This document shows, piece after piece, positions 1 through 12,760 of a DNA stretch of 64,000 nucleotides (position 1 is the first letter of the stretch; every line of letters begins with the position of its first letter). Source of the DNA: Saururus chinensis (taxonomy: Eukaryota; Streptophyta; Magnoliopsida; Piperales; Saururaceae). The stretch is from NCBI GenBank assembly GCA_035235625.1, contig CP141140.1, forward strand, positions 10,808,685 through 10,872,684. Direction: 5' to 3'. Under the pieces are notes generated by a model. It was given only the letters and a program-made list of their open reading frames with translations, ran no database searches and was not told the DNA's origin. The translations under genes and the position numbers were made by a program.

Positions 1-3000
1 CTACTTCCATTGCAAGAAACACCAACTGTAGAACAGTGTTTCCAAGCCTTCTGGTCTGCATTCAAATAGACCTCAGACTCCACCTTGTCTGCTACTTTAG
101 CTTTATCATCACCCATGTGACTGGTGTTAATCTGCAGAGAATTGTCACTTGCATGTTGATAGGATGCTTCCAACCTTCCACAATCTGCAATTTCATCTTC
201 CACAATAATAGCAGCAAGAAGTCTTTGGGACCAAGGAATAATCTTTTCATTCCAGTTCTGCAATTCTACTTTTGAGTGAAGAAGATTTCGTTCATTAATT
301 ACACTAGCCATCTTGGAAGACTCAAATGACCCAACGCCATCTGACTGGTTCCCTTGCCTTTCACCAAAGGAGACACTTTGGGATGGCAGCAATGCTTCCT
401 GTAAAAGAAGTTCATTCTTAAGAAAGAGAAGAAAATGAATTTGTATAGGAACAAAAAAAAAATCACTTTTGAACCTACTTCTCGTTGATAAAATACAACC
501 CCCCACTCCCTAACCCAGCAACATGCAGTAAGGGGACAGAAAGAGAATGTGGATTGCGGATCCACAACATTATAACCCAACCTGGTCACTTGAAATCTCA
601 GACATTAAAATAAGCTAAACTTTAATAAGTAAAATAAGGGAACTGAAAACTTCCCAATAAGCTAAACTCTTCCAGGCCCCTTACGGCAGGGCCTCATAAA
701 AGGGGTTTCTTATTTTATTAGTCTCCAGTGGGTTTTGAAGGCAATAATTATTTCCAAGGAACTAAAACTGAACTCTAAGAAATGTGTTTCTACAGATGCC
801 ATACTAAAATAACTCTTATAAAAGGGCCACCATCACTATCCAAAAAAAAAAAAAGATTTCATGTAAAAGAAGGTAGCCTTTAATTTGGTTTAAGGTGAAA
901 GAGGATAAAAATCAGAACACTGATTGCATCATGCCTTCAAGATGCAACTACAAAAACACTAATAGACTGCTCTATTGAAGACAGAACCCAGGTTAGGCTA
1001 GGCTATTCTAATGTAAATTTGGTGCATAAAACTTGGCTAAAACTCAATTAGAATAAAGTAACTCTGCAGTGGATTCCGGCATGATATACGCTGAACAAAC
1101 ACTCATCTAAAACAAAGGAAGATAATGACAGTTTGAATGACAGAAAACATCCCACAAAAACTGGGGCAACAGCAACTTTACCATATCGTTGCCAGCAGCA
1201 GCAAACATTAGAGAAAAACATTCATCCAACTCCTCTACAAACTTCAACTGCAAGCATAATCAGCAAAAAACATAAGGACAAGCAAGGAAAGAGGGCAAAG
1301 ATTGTGCATGTCACAACCAAGACAAAGAATTTGAATGACCTGCTGCTTCAAGTAGGTAACATCCTCTGGGCTGATGAAAGCAAAAATAGGCTCCATTGTC
1401 TTCCAAAACTCACTAGAACAGGCTTCATCTGGATAACAACTGGCGTTTTATAAAGATAGAGTTGTCTAGAACGATATATTTGGGGAAAACGCAACAAACC
1501 AACTAGTTTAAACAGATAATTTAAAAATGCAAACAAAAAAAGACAAACAGCAAGCTAATTATAAAAAATTAAAATTATATAGCAAGTTAGAGTCACACAC
1601 AGCAAGCACCAACAGCACAATTTGCAGCTGCCAACAATTCTGCTTGATCATCATCAGATTCACCTGGAAAAGTATAAATGTAAGAAATCTACACTTTAAA
1701 TATTGCATGGACTAGGAAATCATACCATCCACTTAGAGATACCAGTTAAATCCGACACCCCATTATTTACGCCATGCCCAGGACGAGAGAAAGCCTTGCG
1801 ATCAGATTGCTTCTTTGTAGGTGGACGACCTACTTTACTGGAAAATAAATTAGTTAGTACGTTAGTGAAATTGCCCAAGAAAGTAATAGAAGCATGTTTC
1901 TTAAAATACATAACAATATGAGTTTCATCATGGACATATCTCCCAGGGATTCAGGCTCGGTATATACATTATCTACTTACAGACAAAAAATAAAACTAAG
2001 AATTGCCTACTTTATAAAATCCAATTCAAATCCTGAACATTAAACATGCATAGAACAACACCTGTTGCACCTGTCAGAACCAGGCCTATTGCTGCGAAGA
2101 GGCTTTATTGTGGCAACATTCTCCAGTCTTTCTTTTGTCATATGTGATGAACCCCTTCCGCTCCTTCCTTGTCTCCTAACACCATCTCCAATTTCATCCT
2201 TCATAAAATTTTTATTCTTCTTTGAAGGCGACACAAAAGTTGCAACTTTCTGTACTAAACTTCGATTCTTGTCGTCTGTTTCTGCAATGTCAATGCCTTT
2301 CTCCTTTAACTTATTGTCACCTCCACCTGATTCTTCACTTTCCGATAATCCCGTGGAGGATGCAACATTTTCAAGCTTAAGTTTGAATTGCTGTGAGTTA
2401 TTTTCTATACTCCTGCCAAGTGCAATGGACAGTCCATTACTCTCAACAGGTGTTGATCTAGCCCCGCTCTCAGGAGTTGAAAACCCTTCTGAAGACATCT
2501 GAGGTTCATCATTATTTGAGACCGGCGAAACTAGATTTGTTCTCCTTGTACGAGACATCTTCTGAGGACGTTGACCACCCCACTGAGCCACGGGAGGTGA
2601 AGACGAATCAGTAGGCATAGAGCGCTTGCGATTATTGGCCACGGCAACAGGCTGGAATTTTTTTAAGCACGGTACTTGTTCCCAATTTTCAAGAGCACCC
2701 GATGAGCGAGGCAAATTAGAAGATAAATTTGCAGGCATATTAGATCCCATTCTAATAACCCTAGAAGCCTTGCCTTTTGGCATAAAACTAGAATTTCCAA
2801 ACTGACTGTCTCCACACACACTCAACCTGGCATCAACAGTGATATTCTATCATAACCATGAGTGGGACCTCATATAACTAGAACGATAACAATGAGAACA
2901 GAAAGGAAAAACATATAGACAGAGAGGAAAGCAACTACAAATGATTTTGGCACTTAGTGATGAGCCCAATCCAGTAAATTTCATTACAAAAATGTTTTTG

Positions 3001-5554
3001 TAATCGACAAAAAAAATTATGACATCTATAGTTTTGTAGGGGTTAACTGATTCCGCCTCCAGCTCTAGTTTAATCCATTTTTTAACTTAATATTTGGTAC
3101 TTTGCTTGCTCAAATGGGGATCATAATCTTTAACAAAATAAAATTCAATGATTCAACCAGATTTTGACTATGCATTCCATTGAAGCTTTAATTTAAGTTT
3201 GTTAGCCTCACAAGTGTTCCAGCACTGACCCTCCTCTTGGCACTCACTGACTCAAACAAGCATAAAACCATTCTGCTGCATCATGAAAGCAATAACAGAA
3301 AAATTGTATAAAACTAACAACAGTTAAAATACTTGGAGATGCATATAAACGTACTTATTGTTTGCCTTTGTCGTCACTTTCTCTTTTTCCAACACAGATG
3401 CAGAATCTCTTCGGTCACCAGGGAGAGAAATATTGTCAATGTCATTCCTAGATGTTGGTCCGCTGCTAGGAGTTCCGGGCAGAGAAATATTATCCATTTT
3501 ACTTAGCCCAGTCATAGAATTAGAAGGTCCGGATCTAAAAGAAGTGTCAAAAATCATAAGTAATTGCTCCACTCCACTATAAAGAATACATACAAAGTGG
3601 TACCTCAAACAAAACACGAAAGTATACCTGAATCCATGACCCTCACAAGATCTCAAACGAGATTCGCTATTAAGTTTCTGTTGTACTCCCTTATTGAGGT
3701 CACGCTCATTATCCACACTTCTACTGGAAATTGGGCCTACAGATCGCTTTCTTCTCATCTTCTTGTCCCACCCATCCCCTCCGACAGGCATACTCCGGAT
3801 CTTGTCTTCAACCTGTGCTAGACCACCACTTCCAGCTCTGATCATGTCCTTATCTTTGTCTACTAGCATACCTTGTCTTGACAAGGCAACATTACGCCCT
3901 TCTGACTACACATAAGCAAAGTAGATTCCCATGTCAAAAGATAATCATACAGAAATTGATCTATTTTAGAGATGAGAAAAAGAGAAACTAAATCAAATAT
4001 GCAAGAATTACATTGAAACAAGCCGTAACTATCACAATAATTAGAATCAATGCAGGTTTTTATAATAAGTTGTTTTTATCCAAAAGGAACAGAGAGGTCA
4101 ATGAAGAATCATGCAAAAGGGAGTATATTAATGAGATCATAGAGAAATTTTTTTTATCAAAATAACACATTACAATCAAGTAACTAAACAAAATATCAAC
4201 GTTTCAAAGAAAATATATCTTTAAAAAAGTTAAAGCCCCAATAAATTCAATTAAAACCAGAAAATAAATGCATTTGAAAACCAATTATAATAACTATAAA
4301 CAGATGTATATTAATTCATTCATGCATCAAACAACCTGACAAAAAGTAAAATAGAATTTGTAGCTAACACATATCTATAAAATATCCAAATAATCTATTT
4401 TAGAAAGATACCAAAACGCCTGCAGAAAATCAACCCAGTAAATTTTTTTACATACAGACCCGTACGTCCGCCATGGAGGATCTAATGCGCTTATTTATAA
4501 CACCACTCTTAGTCCGATCTTCAAGTCTCTGTGGTACGGCATCTGAAGGCGTCTGATGAATCTGGTTACCCGTCTTCAGTGAACTCGCTCCATTCGACCT
4601 TTCCCCTGATGAACTATCTGTCCGCTGCCGCTTCCTTGATAAAAGAGTGAGACGGTATTTATCCAATTTTACCATTGAATCAGTAAATATTTTCCCTCGT
4701 TCCCTGGTCAAAGAGACATGAATCTTTAGCACTCACAGAATGATAGTTCTTACCAAATCCAGATTCTAAAATATAAAATTATATGATATTATTATACAGA
4801 CTGAGCTCATTCAATGTTTAGTTTTCCTCGGGTATCACGCTTTATAGACAAATGCCAAAACTTCGCAGGCAACAGCTGTGCAGTAGCTAAGCCAATTAAT
4901 CTCATCTTCTGTTTCCAAAATAGATACTATCACATCAGTGCTGAGTGCACAAATATTGCAAGAGTTATGTAATGTGATTGCATACAAAGGAGATTAGCAG
5001 TGATAACAGAATACTACAGTTGCATGATATATTACTTTATAATTGCAAAAATTCACCGAATCTAAGATTATGCAGCAAAAAAGTTCAAGAGAAAGAAAAA
5101 AAAAAACGAATGAATGTAGAGTGAAAGAAGATAACCTAGCCCTAATACAAGTGTCTAGCACACTCGCTCGAAAGCGTTTGAGCTCTTCAGATGCTACCGG
5201 AGGAAGAGACTTCGAGTGAACACCACCAAAAGAATGGTCTTCTGGTGTAATTGCAGGTGAAACACCAAGAATCCGTCTTAGCTCTCCATAACGTGTAAAC
5301 TTCTGATCGGCTAATGAAAATGTATCCAATGTTAAATATTGCGATAAGAGTGGCATTTCTGCCGATGTGGGAACCCCTCTTGATGAACTGGTCCCAGAAG
5401 AAAGCATTCGTTTCTCATTGCTCTCACGGAAGCTCCCAGACCTGTCCAGTGTGGCACCTGAATGGCCTCCTCGCTGCCCACCAGTGTACGTACTATTAAA
5501 AACTAAACCCTCCGGACTGCTTGAAGCAAACTCAGATCGCGCACTGCCCGCCAT
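1..5554 (-). CDS. Large nuclear-type protein gene, At4g29790/At2g19390 family (5' part; 3' end off the window)
   Basis: Multi-exon minus-strand gene read by joining exons in frame: 5136-5554, 4460-4703, 3628-3905, 3355-3534, 2071-2826, 1743-1837, one starting at 1673, one around 1330-1440, and one from about 397 to the left edge. The first ATG is at 5554 and opens with MAGSARSEF. All joins checked use GT-AG and keep frame to residue 657. The product is hydrophilic and rich in Ser, Arg and Lys. Recognisable family blocks are an N-terminal FTRYGELRRILGVS segment, a basic SRKRQRTDSSS patch, DKDKDMIR, a GRPPTKKQSDRKAFSRPGHG segment, and a C-terminal EFWKTMEPIFAFISPED block. It resembles the uncharacterised plant family annotated as serine/arginine repetitive matrix-like, probably nuclear. 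Function is unknown. The family name is from memory; the exon structure is seen directly. Confidence 0.85.
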
Positions 5555-7190
5555 AGCTCAAAATGATGCATAAATTCCTGTACTAAATGTCATCAAAATA
5601 GTCTAAAAAATTTCGTTGGACCCAACCTGCATAAAAGTTCAGAGCTTCAACATGTGTCACTAATATTAGGAAAGAGAATAGATCAGTCAAATAAAACAGA
5701 ATACATAGACAGATGTCACAGACCCCGGAAAAGAAAACTAATATCAAGGGATGAACCAATACACCTGCAAAAAAAATAATGCAAAAAAAAATAGATATTA
5801 AAAAAACACTCCACAGTTGGCATTTCAGCTAACTAGATAAAGGCCCCTTTCGTTTTTCACATTTTTCTTGTTATATTAAAGGTGGGAGTATCTGTTTATT
5901 AAACAAAACATAATCTAAGAGTTCTATATGACGATTGTCAAGAAATTATTGCACTAATAAATAATTAATTAGACACCAGAATGTCTACAAACAAAATTTC
6001 CAACTAAAGTGTGTCAAGCCGTGGCAGAAAAACTGCAAACTAGGACTATTTCTGGGACAATTTCTAACAAAAAATGCTATAGGTCCTTTGACACAATCCT
6101 CCATTGCGTCCTGCACCTACGAAGATCTGGCATGGCCTGATTTGATATGCCTACTTAGACTAAAAAGCCAGTTAGGACAAGTTATTAAAAATGGGGGAGG
6201 ACCCAGTAGTGGACTGCTTTTCCTAGAGGACCCATTATCATATTACCATTTATGCTTCTTCAAAATTGCTTCTAATTTAACAAAAAAGAGAATATTTAAT
6301 ACCAGCGTGAATTGGCAACGAAACCTGAATGACTGTACTTAAATTCAAGACCTGTATTATGCTACTAGACTATTAAGCAATTTACATGTGTCCTGCATAC
6401 CTTGTCTGACATACAACTAAAATTACGCATGATGATGAATTTAAAAATAGAAAAATAATTCTAAAAATAGAAGTAAAACGTGTTCATTATTAAAAATATA
6501 AAAATGAATCAACCCAATTATAAGCTGTAAAATAAGAAGCATAAAAATGCTCTAAAACAACGTAGTTTCTAAAAGCTAAAGAACTATAAAAGGAAACTGG
6601 GTAAGACGAATGGTTGTAAAATGACAAAAGAACTCCGAAACCATGCAACTGTGTTATACTAGGTAGGGTACGTTCGTCTTATTTCCATCACTTTGCTCTT
6701 CTTTCTTGCCCGTTACAGCAATCCTTACCGAAAAGCCACCCTCTCTTCCCAACCATAACATGATCCTCCAGTAAGATATCTCCATTTCTCCTTCACACAC
6801 TATATTAATATCACTTCCATGGAAATAAATTTATCCCAAACAGAATATTGAAAGTTAGTGGCAAACAGAATCAACGTAGGTGAGAGCAACCAATATACTG
6901 ATCCAGGTCTATTTCCTGTTTAATTTTTTTTCCCAACGTTTATCCTACGTAATCAACCGCATGTAAATTTCAAACCCACAGAAAAAAAAAATAGAAATCA
7001 TAGTTCTAAAAGATGCTTAAAAAGGGCGGCAAAAATACCACAAAGCCCAAAATTATTACTATAAACTGTAGATAATACAATTTGAAAGCGGAGAAGAAAC
7101 AAATAACAGCAATGCATGTTCCCCTACATGAGCTGACCTCCATGAAAGAAGTGAATGATTGCCCTGGTGGGTGGTGACCACCTAGGGTAG
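5555..7190. other. Upstream region of the large minus-strand gene
   Basis: AT-rich sequence 5' of the ATG at 5554. It probably holds 5' UTR and one or more UTR introns of that gene. No coding exon or transposon was recognised. The splice pattern of the UTR cannot be fixed from sequence alone. Confidence 0.35.
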
Positions 7191-7615
7191 TCCATGAATC
7201 ATGAGTTAAAACGGGCTAAGGCTATGGAGAAGTGCCTCGGCGTCTCCGTAACCGTTGCCACAGCAGCCACCGTCTCCGTCGCTCCGGTCATCAACCTCCA
7301 AAGTGGCGGTTTATGGAGAAAGGTGAGGACGGTCATCAACCGCCATGATATCAGACGCGCATACTGCCCTAGCACATCCTGTCGGAGGAGGACGGTTGAA
7401 GGGTCGGTAAGGTCGCCCCGTCTAGCGCCTCTCTCGCGCCCCAGTCCCCCTTCCCCCCCAAACGGTCAATGGATTGTCTTGACTCGGTTCGGTTCAATTG
7501 AATTGGGTTACTTGGGTAGACTGCAGTTACCGGCTGGGTTGTATGAATATGTCGGGCCAGATCTGCTTCAACCCGATCTGGACTTAGACCCACCTAGCGA
7601 GGAAGATTTTTAATT
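7190..7615. promoter_or_regulatory. Isolated GC-rich island, possible promoter or 5' exon region
   Basis: About 425 bp that is clearly richer in G, C and CpG than the AT-rich DNA on both sides. It lies about 1.6 kb upstream of the ATG at 5554, where a distal promoter or noncoding first exon of the minus-strand gene could sit. A 139-codon plus-strand reading frame crosses it, but the peptide is low-complexity Pro/Arg/Ser and resembles nothing I recognise, so I do not call a gene. Confidence 0.25.
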
Positions 7616-7619
7616 CTTC

Positions 7620-8980
7620 ACTTTAACAATGCGCTTAGTATAAGAAATAGATAGATAGATACTTCCAAATGCAAAAAGAAAAGAATATCATTTGAAAACA
7701 AATGAAGGTCTTGCACCAATTAAGAGGATAAGAGGAATTTTACTTAGAGTACCATAATTACTCACATTCTTCAATAAGTTCTCTATCAAGGATTATTTTC
7801 TTTTATTTGTTCTTCTTGTATTATTTTTTAGCCACTTCCTTTGGCAATTATTCTTCTTAAGTGTTTAATATATTTAAAGTTGCTTCCATATTTGTTATTC
7901 AATCAAATGGTCATAAAATTTTAATTACTACCATTCTACTCAAATTTGTAAATAGTGGTCTTGATTAATCAATAGAGGGTCATCATACCTAAAAATAATT
8001 ATTCTTGATATCTTATTAAGAAGGATCATTCAACTGCTTCTTTTAACTTGAGTAAGAACAACTAAAATCCACCACCACCAACCTCTTGCCCTCTTCTACT
8101 TTTATCGAGAAACATTTATTTGAAAAAGTTAGTTTCCAAATTTTAACATATATTTGAAAAAGAAATTCCCCATCTAGCATTTCTGTTGATCTTATGTTGT
8201 ATGAGGTTCATTTTCTCTCCTTCAAACCCTAGCTTAAGTTTCACTTCCCTTCACCAATATCATAGACCTCTCATAGGGTAGGTTTGAGGATAAGATAGGC
8301 TTCTTTCCCCACCTATAGAGTTAACTTGAAGGGAGTTGGAAAATCTTTCCTATAAACGTGGGAATGAAAGGAATGCACCTTCATTTGATCTTTAAAATTT
8401 TTAAGCATCTTGATTTGGTGGAAGCTTTAGATAAAGTTTAAGGTGCACTCCTAGGTGGAGATTTTGGATGTTTTATGGTCTGCCCCCCTCCTATATATGA
8501 GTATGGGGTATTCATAGTGTTAAGAAGGTTAGTAGTGTGGAACAAATGGTAGAAGAAGTAGGTAAGTGATGGTAGTGAGTGGTTCTATACTTATTTTAAA
8601 GGTATTGGGGTAGTTTTGTTGGAAGCATGGTGATGGTTTTAGGGGTAATAGAGTGGAAGATAAGTTCATTTGACTAGGTTTTTTCACCCTCCTATTCATT
8701 TTTTTATATGTATATTTTTTTTAAAAACAACAACGAGAAAAAAATTTGGAGGCTACTAGGATTGGGGGCTTTGACCAAGTATCCCTCATATATTGTATGA
8801 CACACCACAATATATCTTTTTTTCTACATATATATTTTTATACAACTAATTCTTCATTAGAGGTAAGACTCATTACACCACAATTGGCTTTAGGAATTCT
8901 TTTAAAGTCCATTTATTGTGTATGACCCATGAACTACAACCAATTGTTGATTTTATTTCTTCTCATTTTTGACTTTTTTA
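7620..8980. other. Gene-free AT-rich intergenic DNA
   Basis: No coding exon or clear transposon end was seen. The DNA is simple and T-rich. Confidence 0.5.
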
Positions 8981-8984
8981 TTTT

Positions 8985-9535
8985 TTTTAATGACTAATTT
9001 GGTGTAGTGGACCCATGAGGAGCCTTTACTTGGCTTTTGTAATTTTGTCTGACTAATTTTGATATAGTATCTATGGGGTATCTCTTAGCTTGCATAAAAT
9101 TGATATTTAGTAGCTTAGCCTTTGTAATTTTATATAGTTAATTTGATGAAGGACCCATGATGCCTCTCTTAACCTTTGTAAATTTAATATTTAGTTATTA
9201 ATTTGACATGGGAACCCATGAATCTCACTTAGCCTTTATAATCTTGTTTAATTAATTTGATGTGGGACCTATGGGGCCACACTTAGCCTTTGTGATTTTG
9301 ATATCTAGTTTATAGTTTGAAATGGGACCCATGGGGGACATTTAGCCTTTGTAATTTTGATATTTGTTGACTAATTTGATGTACGACGTATGAGGTTTCA
9401 AGGCATTATAATTTTGTTTGAATAATTTGATGTGGGGATTATGAGGCCTCACTTAGCCTTTGTATTTTTCACAACTAATTTTAATATGGGGTCTATGGGG
9501 CCTAACTTAGCCATTTCAATTTTGATGGTTTAGTT
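8985..9535. repeat. Degenerate tandem array, about 60-70 bp period
   Basis: Roughly eight or nine diverged copies of a unit built around 'taatttgatgtgggaccc', 'atgaggcctcacttag' and 'cctttgtaattttgat' follow each other. Copies differ by many substitutions and by small indels, so spacing drifts. No coding potential was seen. This looks like an old minisatellite. Confidence 0.65.
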
Positions 9536-10954
9536 TTAATTTGACTTTTTTTGTTGTTAAAAGCATTAGCCCCACAATTTATTTGTGGAATTTTCCTTGT
9601 ATTGTCTCTATTTTTTATTGTTTTTCTACATTTAACTAGTATCTCCAAGGCTTTTACTTGTTCCAATTGTCATTTTCTTTATGTAAATAATTGGTTGAGG
9701 TGGCCATGTGATGCTAATCGGGGGCCTTCATCTCCAATCAAAGACAGAAGTGAAGCTGTGGTCCAAGTCCGACTTTGTTTAGACAATTTTTCAGCTTGAA
9801 GATGAGTTGTTTCTCAATCAGGGTTAAAACCAAAACATCCCATCAAACTTTCTGCCTGCTCTCCCATTTAACTTCGTTATGAAGAGAGAGAGAGAGAGAG
9901 GCATGCAGTGGAAAGATAATTCATAGCTTATAAGATGAAGTTACTGACTTGATTATGTATCGAGTTGTCCATATTACACATTACGTATGCTCTATAAGAG
10001 GTATTTTTAGCGTACAATTCATAAATAGGTACGCTTTATGGAGGGTATTTTTAACACAAACCTTATCATTGTTCAATCTCCCTTTCACTTTTAATTTTAT
10101 GGATTTGATAGTAAGTACAGAAAGAGATAGAGTAATAATAGAATAAATATCTAAACAAATCACATTTCCAGTCAAGAATCTTAGATCTTGAGTTTTCCCG
10201 GATTGGATGCAAATCATCTTCTATTGGATGCGTATAGCCTGACTATGCTCCTTGATTAGAGCCCCTTGACTAGCTCACATAGAGATCCGAACATAGTACA
10301 TAAAAGGCAACTAGCCATCTAAATAGGTACAACTACCCTTTTATATATCATATAAGGAGCCTTATATGAGCTGGTCACGGAATTGATAAGGATATTTGGA
10401 TCCTTGCCATATGAGCAAGAAGAGCTATACGTTAAAACAATTATTCTAAGACTATGCCATAAAATTAAGTAATGTAGCGTTACCAGTCCACGGTTGGACA
10501 ATAATTCCTCTCCCGTGAGATTGAAGTATGTCAAAATGATTTCTACAACAACCACGAGCCTCTTACTTTTTCATTTGGCCTATTTCATGACACTCGAAAC
10601 CTCAGCACCACAATGACCCCACCTATGAATTCAAGCTACAAGACAAGTGAAATGAGCCTGCGACAGTTGGAGCTAATCCTGCTTCCTTTTCTGAGAAGCA
10701 TTGCCAACCAGACATGCACCCAAAGAAGGCATAAACGATATGAAGACCTCCATCATACTGATTATATACCGACCTCAACCAAGCATCAAACCATCATTTG
10801 AGACTTTGAGTGGTTTTGGTATCCGTCTTAATGATCACATTGTTAACAAAAACGCAAAGCAAAACCACATCTATTAAAGCCATCACATGTGCTGGATCAT
10901 TTCCTCATTCCAATACGTTCACAAACGAAGAACAAAAGAAGAGGAAGATTAAGC
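9536..10954. other. Intergenic and upstream region of the germin-like gene
   Basis: No gene was recognised. A short GA microsatellite lies at about 9884-9900. The last few hundred bases should contain the germin promoter, but I could not fix a TATA box or start site with confidence. Confidence 0.4.
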
Positions 10955-11599
10955 ATGTCTTCCAAACTATCCATCCTAGTGGTTTTAGTCTTTCTAGATC
11001 TATACTCAGGGGTGATCTCAGACCCAGATCCGGTCATGGACTTCTGCGTACCAGCTCACACGAACCGAACTGGCCATCTCATCCCACCTGCATGCAAGAA
11101 CTCGTCCGAGGCCACTGTGGAGGACTTCGTCTTCTCCGGCATCAAGTCCCCCGGCGACTTCAAGGCCACAGGGTTCGCGGCCATCTCGGTGAACCCCTCC
11201 ATCTTCCCCGGCCTCAACACTCTGGGGATGTCCTTCGTGAGGGCCGACCTGGACGTTGGAGGCGCCAATGTCCCACATTACCACCCCAGGGCCACTGAGA
11301 TCGCCTTCGTGTTGCAGGGCTCGGTCTACTCTGGTTTTGTCGACTCGGCCAACCGCGTATATGCGAAGGTGATAGAGAAAGGGGAGGTGATGATCTTTCC
11401 AAAGGGACTGGTTCACTTTCAGATGAATGTTGGAGACTCGCAAGCGACCATTTTGGGAAGCTTCAACAGCCAGAACCCGGGTTTACTAAAACTTCCCTCG
11501 GCCATTTTTGGGTCTGGCATTGAACAGGAGCTCTTGGAGAAGGCATTTGACTTGAGCGCTAGGGAAGTTAAAAAGCTGCAGAAGAAGTTTAATCCGTGA
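10955..11599 (+). CDS. Germin-like protein, single exon, 214 aa
   Basis: Secreted cupin of the germin family; such proteins bind Mn in the cell wall and some have superoxide dismutase or oxalate oxidase activity. The ATG at 10955 opens a hydrophobic signal peptide (about residues 1-22). Cys31 and Cys47 match the family's N-terminal disulfide. Germin box 1 spans about residues 86-115 and contains PHYHPRATE, giving metal ligands His108, His110 and Glu115. The fourth ligand, His154, lies in GEVMIFPKGLVHFQ. N-glycosylation motifs NRT and NSS lie at about residues 37 and 49. Length and motifs are those of an intact protein. The coding sequence has high GC at third positions, unlike its surroundings, and no intron. 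Substrate and enzymatic activity cannot be told from sequence. Its opposite-strand ORFs are shadows. Confidence 0.95.
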   Translation: MSSKLSILVVLVFLDLYSGVISDPDPVMDFCVPAHTNRTGHLIPPACKNSSEATVEDFVFSGIKSPGDFKATGFAAISVNPSIFPGLNTLGMSFVRADLDVGGANVPHYHPRATEIAFVLQGSVYSGFVDSANRVYAKVIEKGEVMIFPKGLVHFQMNVGDSQATILGSFNSQNPGLLKLPSAIFGSGIEQELLEKAFDLSAREVKKLQKKFNP

Positions 11600-12760
11600 T
11601 AGCTGATAGATACAAATTACAAGGGATCAATTTCTCAAGATATCAAAGAATATTTTTTTTGGAGTCATCTTATTATGCTATTCATTTTTTTAGTTTTTTA
11701 TCGTTGGGATATCCCATTTGTTTCCCTTTGTCAAGACGGGGAATTTTGATCAACATAGGCTTCCATTTCTTGCCATTGATGCTGGTGAAGGGCTGAAGAT
11801 CTCCCTGTGGACGTCAAATGTTAAAAAACTTCGCGTTTGTGCCCAGTGTTAAGCTTCACTCAAAAATCACACTTCCTTGTTCGTTTCCACTTTCCTGTTT
11901 GGTATCGCACTGTCGTACTTTTGAGTTGGTATTCGGTAACTGGCTCAAGTTTTGCGATGCTTTATGAGAGATGAAATGAAACCCATGTTTCAAATAGTTC
12001 ACTCCACCAATTTTTTTTTCCTGAGAGGAATGCGAGATGCTACATCATGGGTAAGATTAGACTATAAATTTTAGGCACGAACAAGTTTTGTCATAAAAAA
12101 ACTTGAAAGTATGACCCTATCTTGAGTCTTGACGTTCTGAAACCACCATAAAGATTTGTCCACTTGCCTTGCTGAGATTCCAGTCACATTGCATTTGCCA
12201 ACAAATTAAGATTCAATCCACCGCCTATGTTCCGCTGTAAGAAAAATTGAGGTACTGAGACGCGAAAATCGTAGTATTTGTACAGGCTAGGGAGGTAAGG
12301 ACAAAACGGGACGGGGAACGTAAGTGGGATGGTTACAAAGAACCTGTTTTCTATCTGAGCAGTAGTTAAAGAAGCTGAAGATGGGACAGGGCTACCCAAC
12401 CAACTTAAGCAAATTTACACACAACTTAAAAGTCAGAAATAAATGGTCGAGTACAATTGTAAAAAGCATTTATACACCTGGAAACCAGGACATTAGATTA
12501 AAAGCCAGAAATAAATGGTCCAGTACAATTGTAAAATCATTTATACACCTGGTAACCAGGACAAATATTAGTAAAATCATACACCAAACAATTCATAAAT
12601 GCAAAGAAATAGATGATATTTCGACAAAATAAATACATTTAGTCTTCTTCTATTACCAAAATTTAATAGACCAACAACAAAACGTTGACTCCTAGCAGTA
12701 CATAACGAGCTCCAAAAATCATCAAACCAATAAAAACACCAAGCAAAAACAGAAAAACCG
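11600..12760. other. Convergent intergenic region
   Basis: Holds the 3' UTRs of the germin-like gene (plus) and the hydrolase gene (minus). It contains a direct duplication of about 72 bp at 12428-12572. No gene was seen. Confidence 0.5.
12428..12572. repeat. 72-bp direct duplication
   Basis: The stretch from 'cagaaataaatggtc' to 'cacctgg.aaccaggaca' occurs twice in a row (starts near 12434 and 12506) with few differences. It lies downstream of the hydrolase stop codon, probably in its 3' flank. Confidence 0.8.

Noticed and set aside
7194-7613. 139-codon plus-strand ORF
   Set aside because: Low-complexity Pro/Arg/Ser peptide with no recognisable domain, in a GC-rich island where long ORFs arise by chance.
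11018-11443. 141-codon minus-strand ORF
   Set aside because: Antisense shadow of the germin-like gene.
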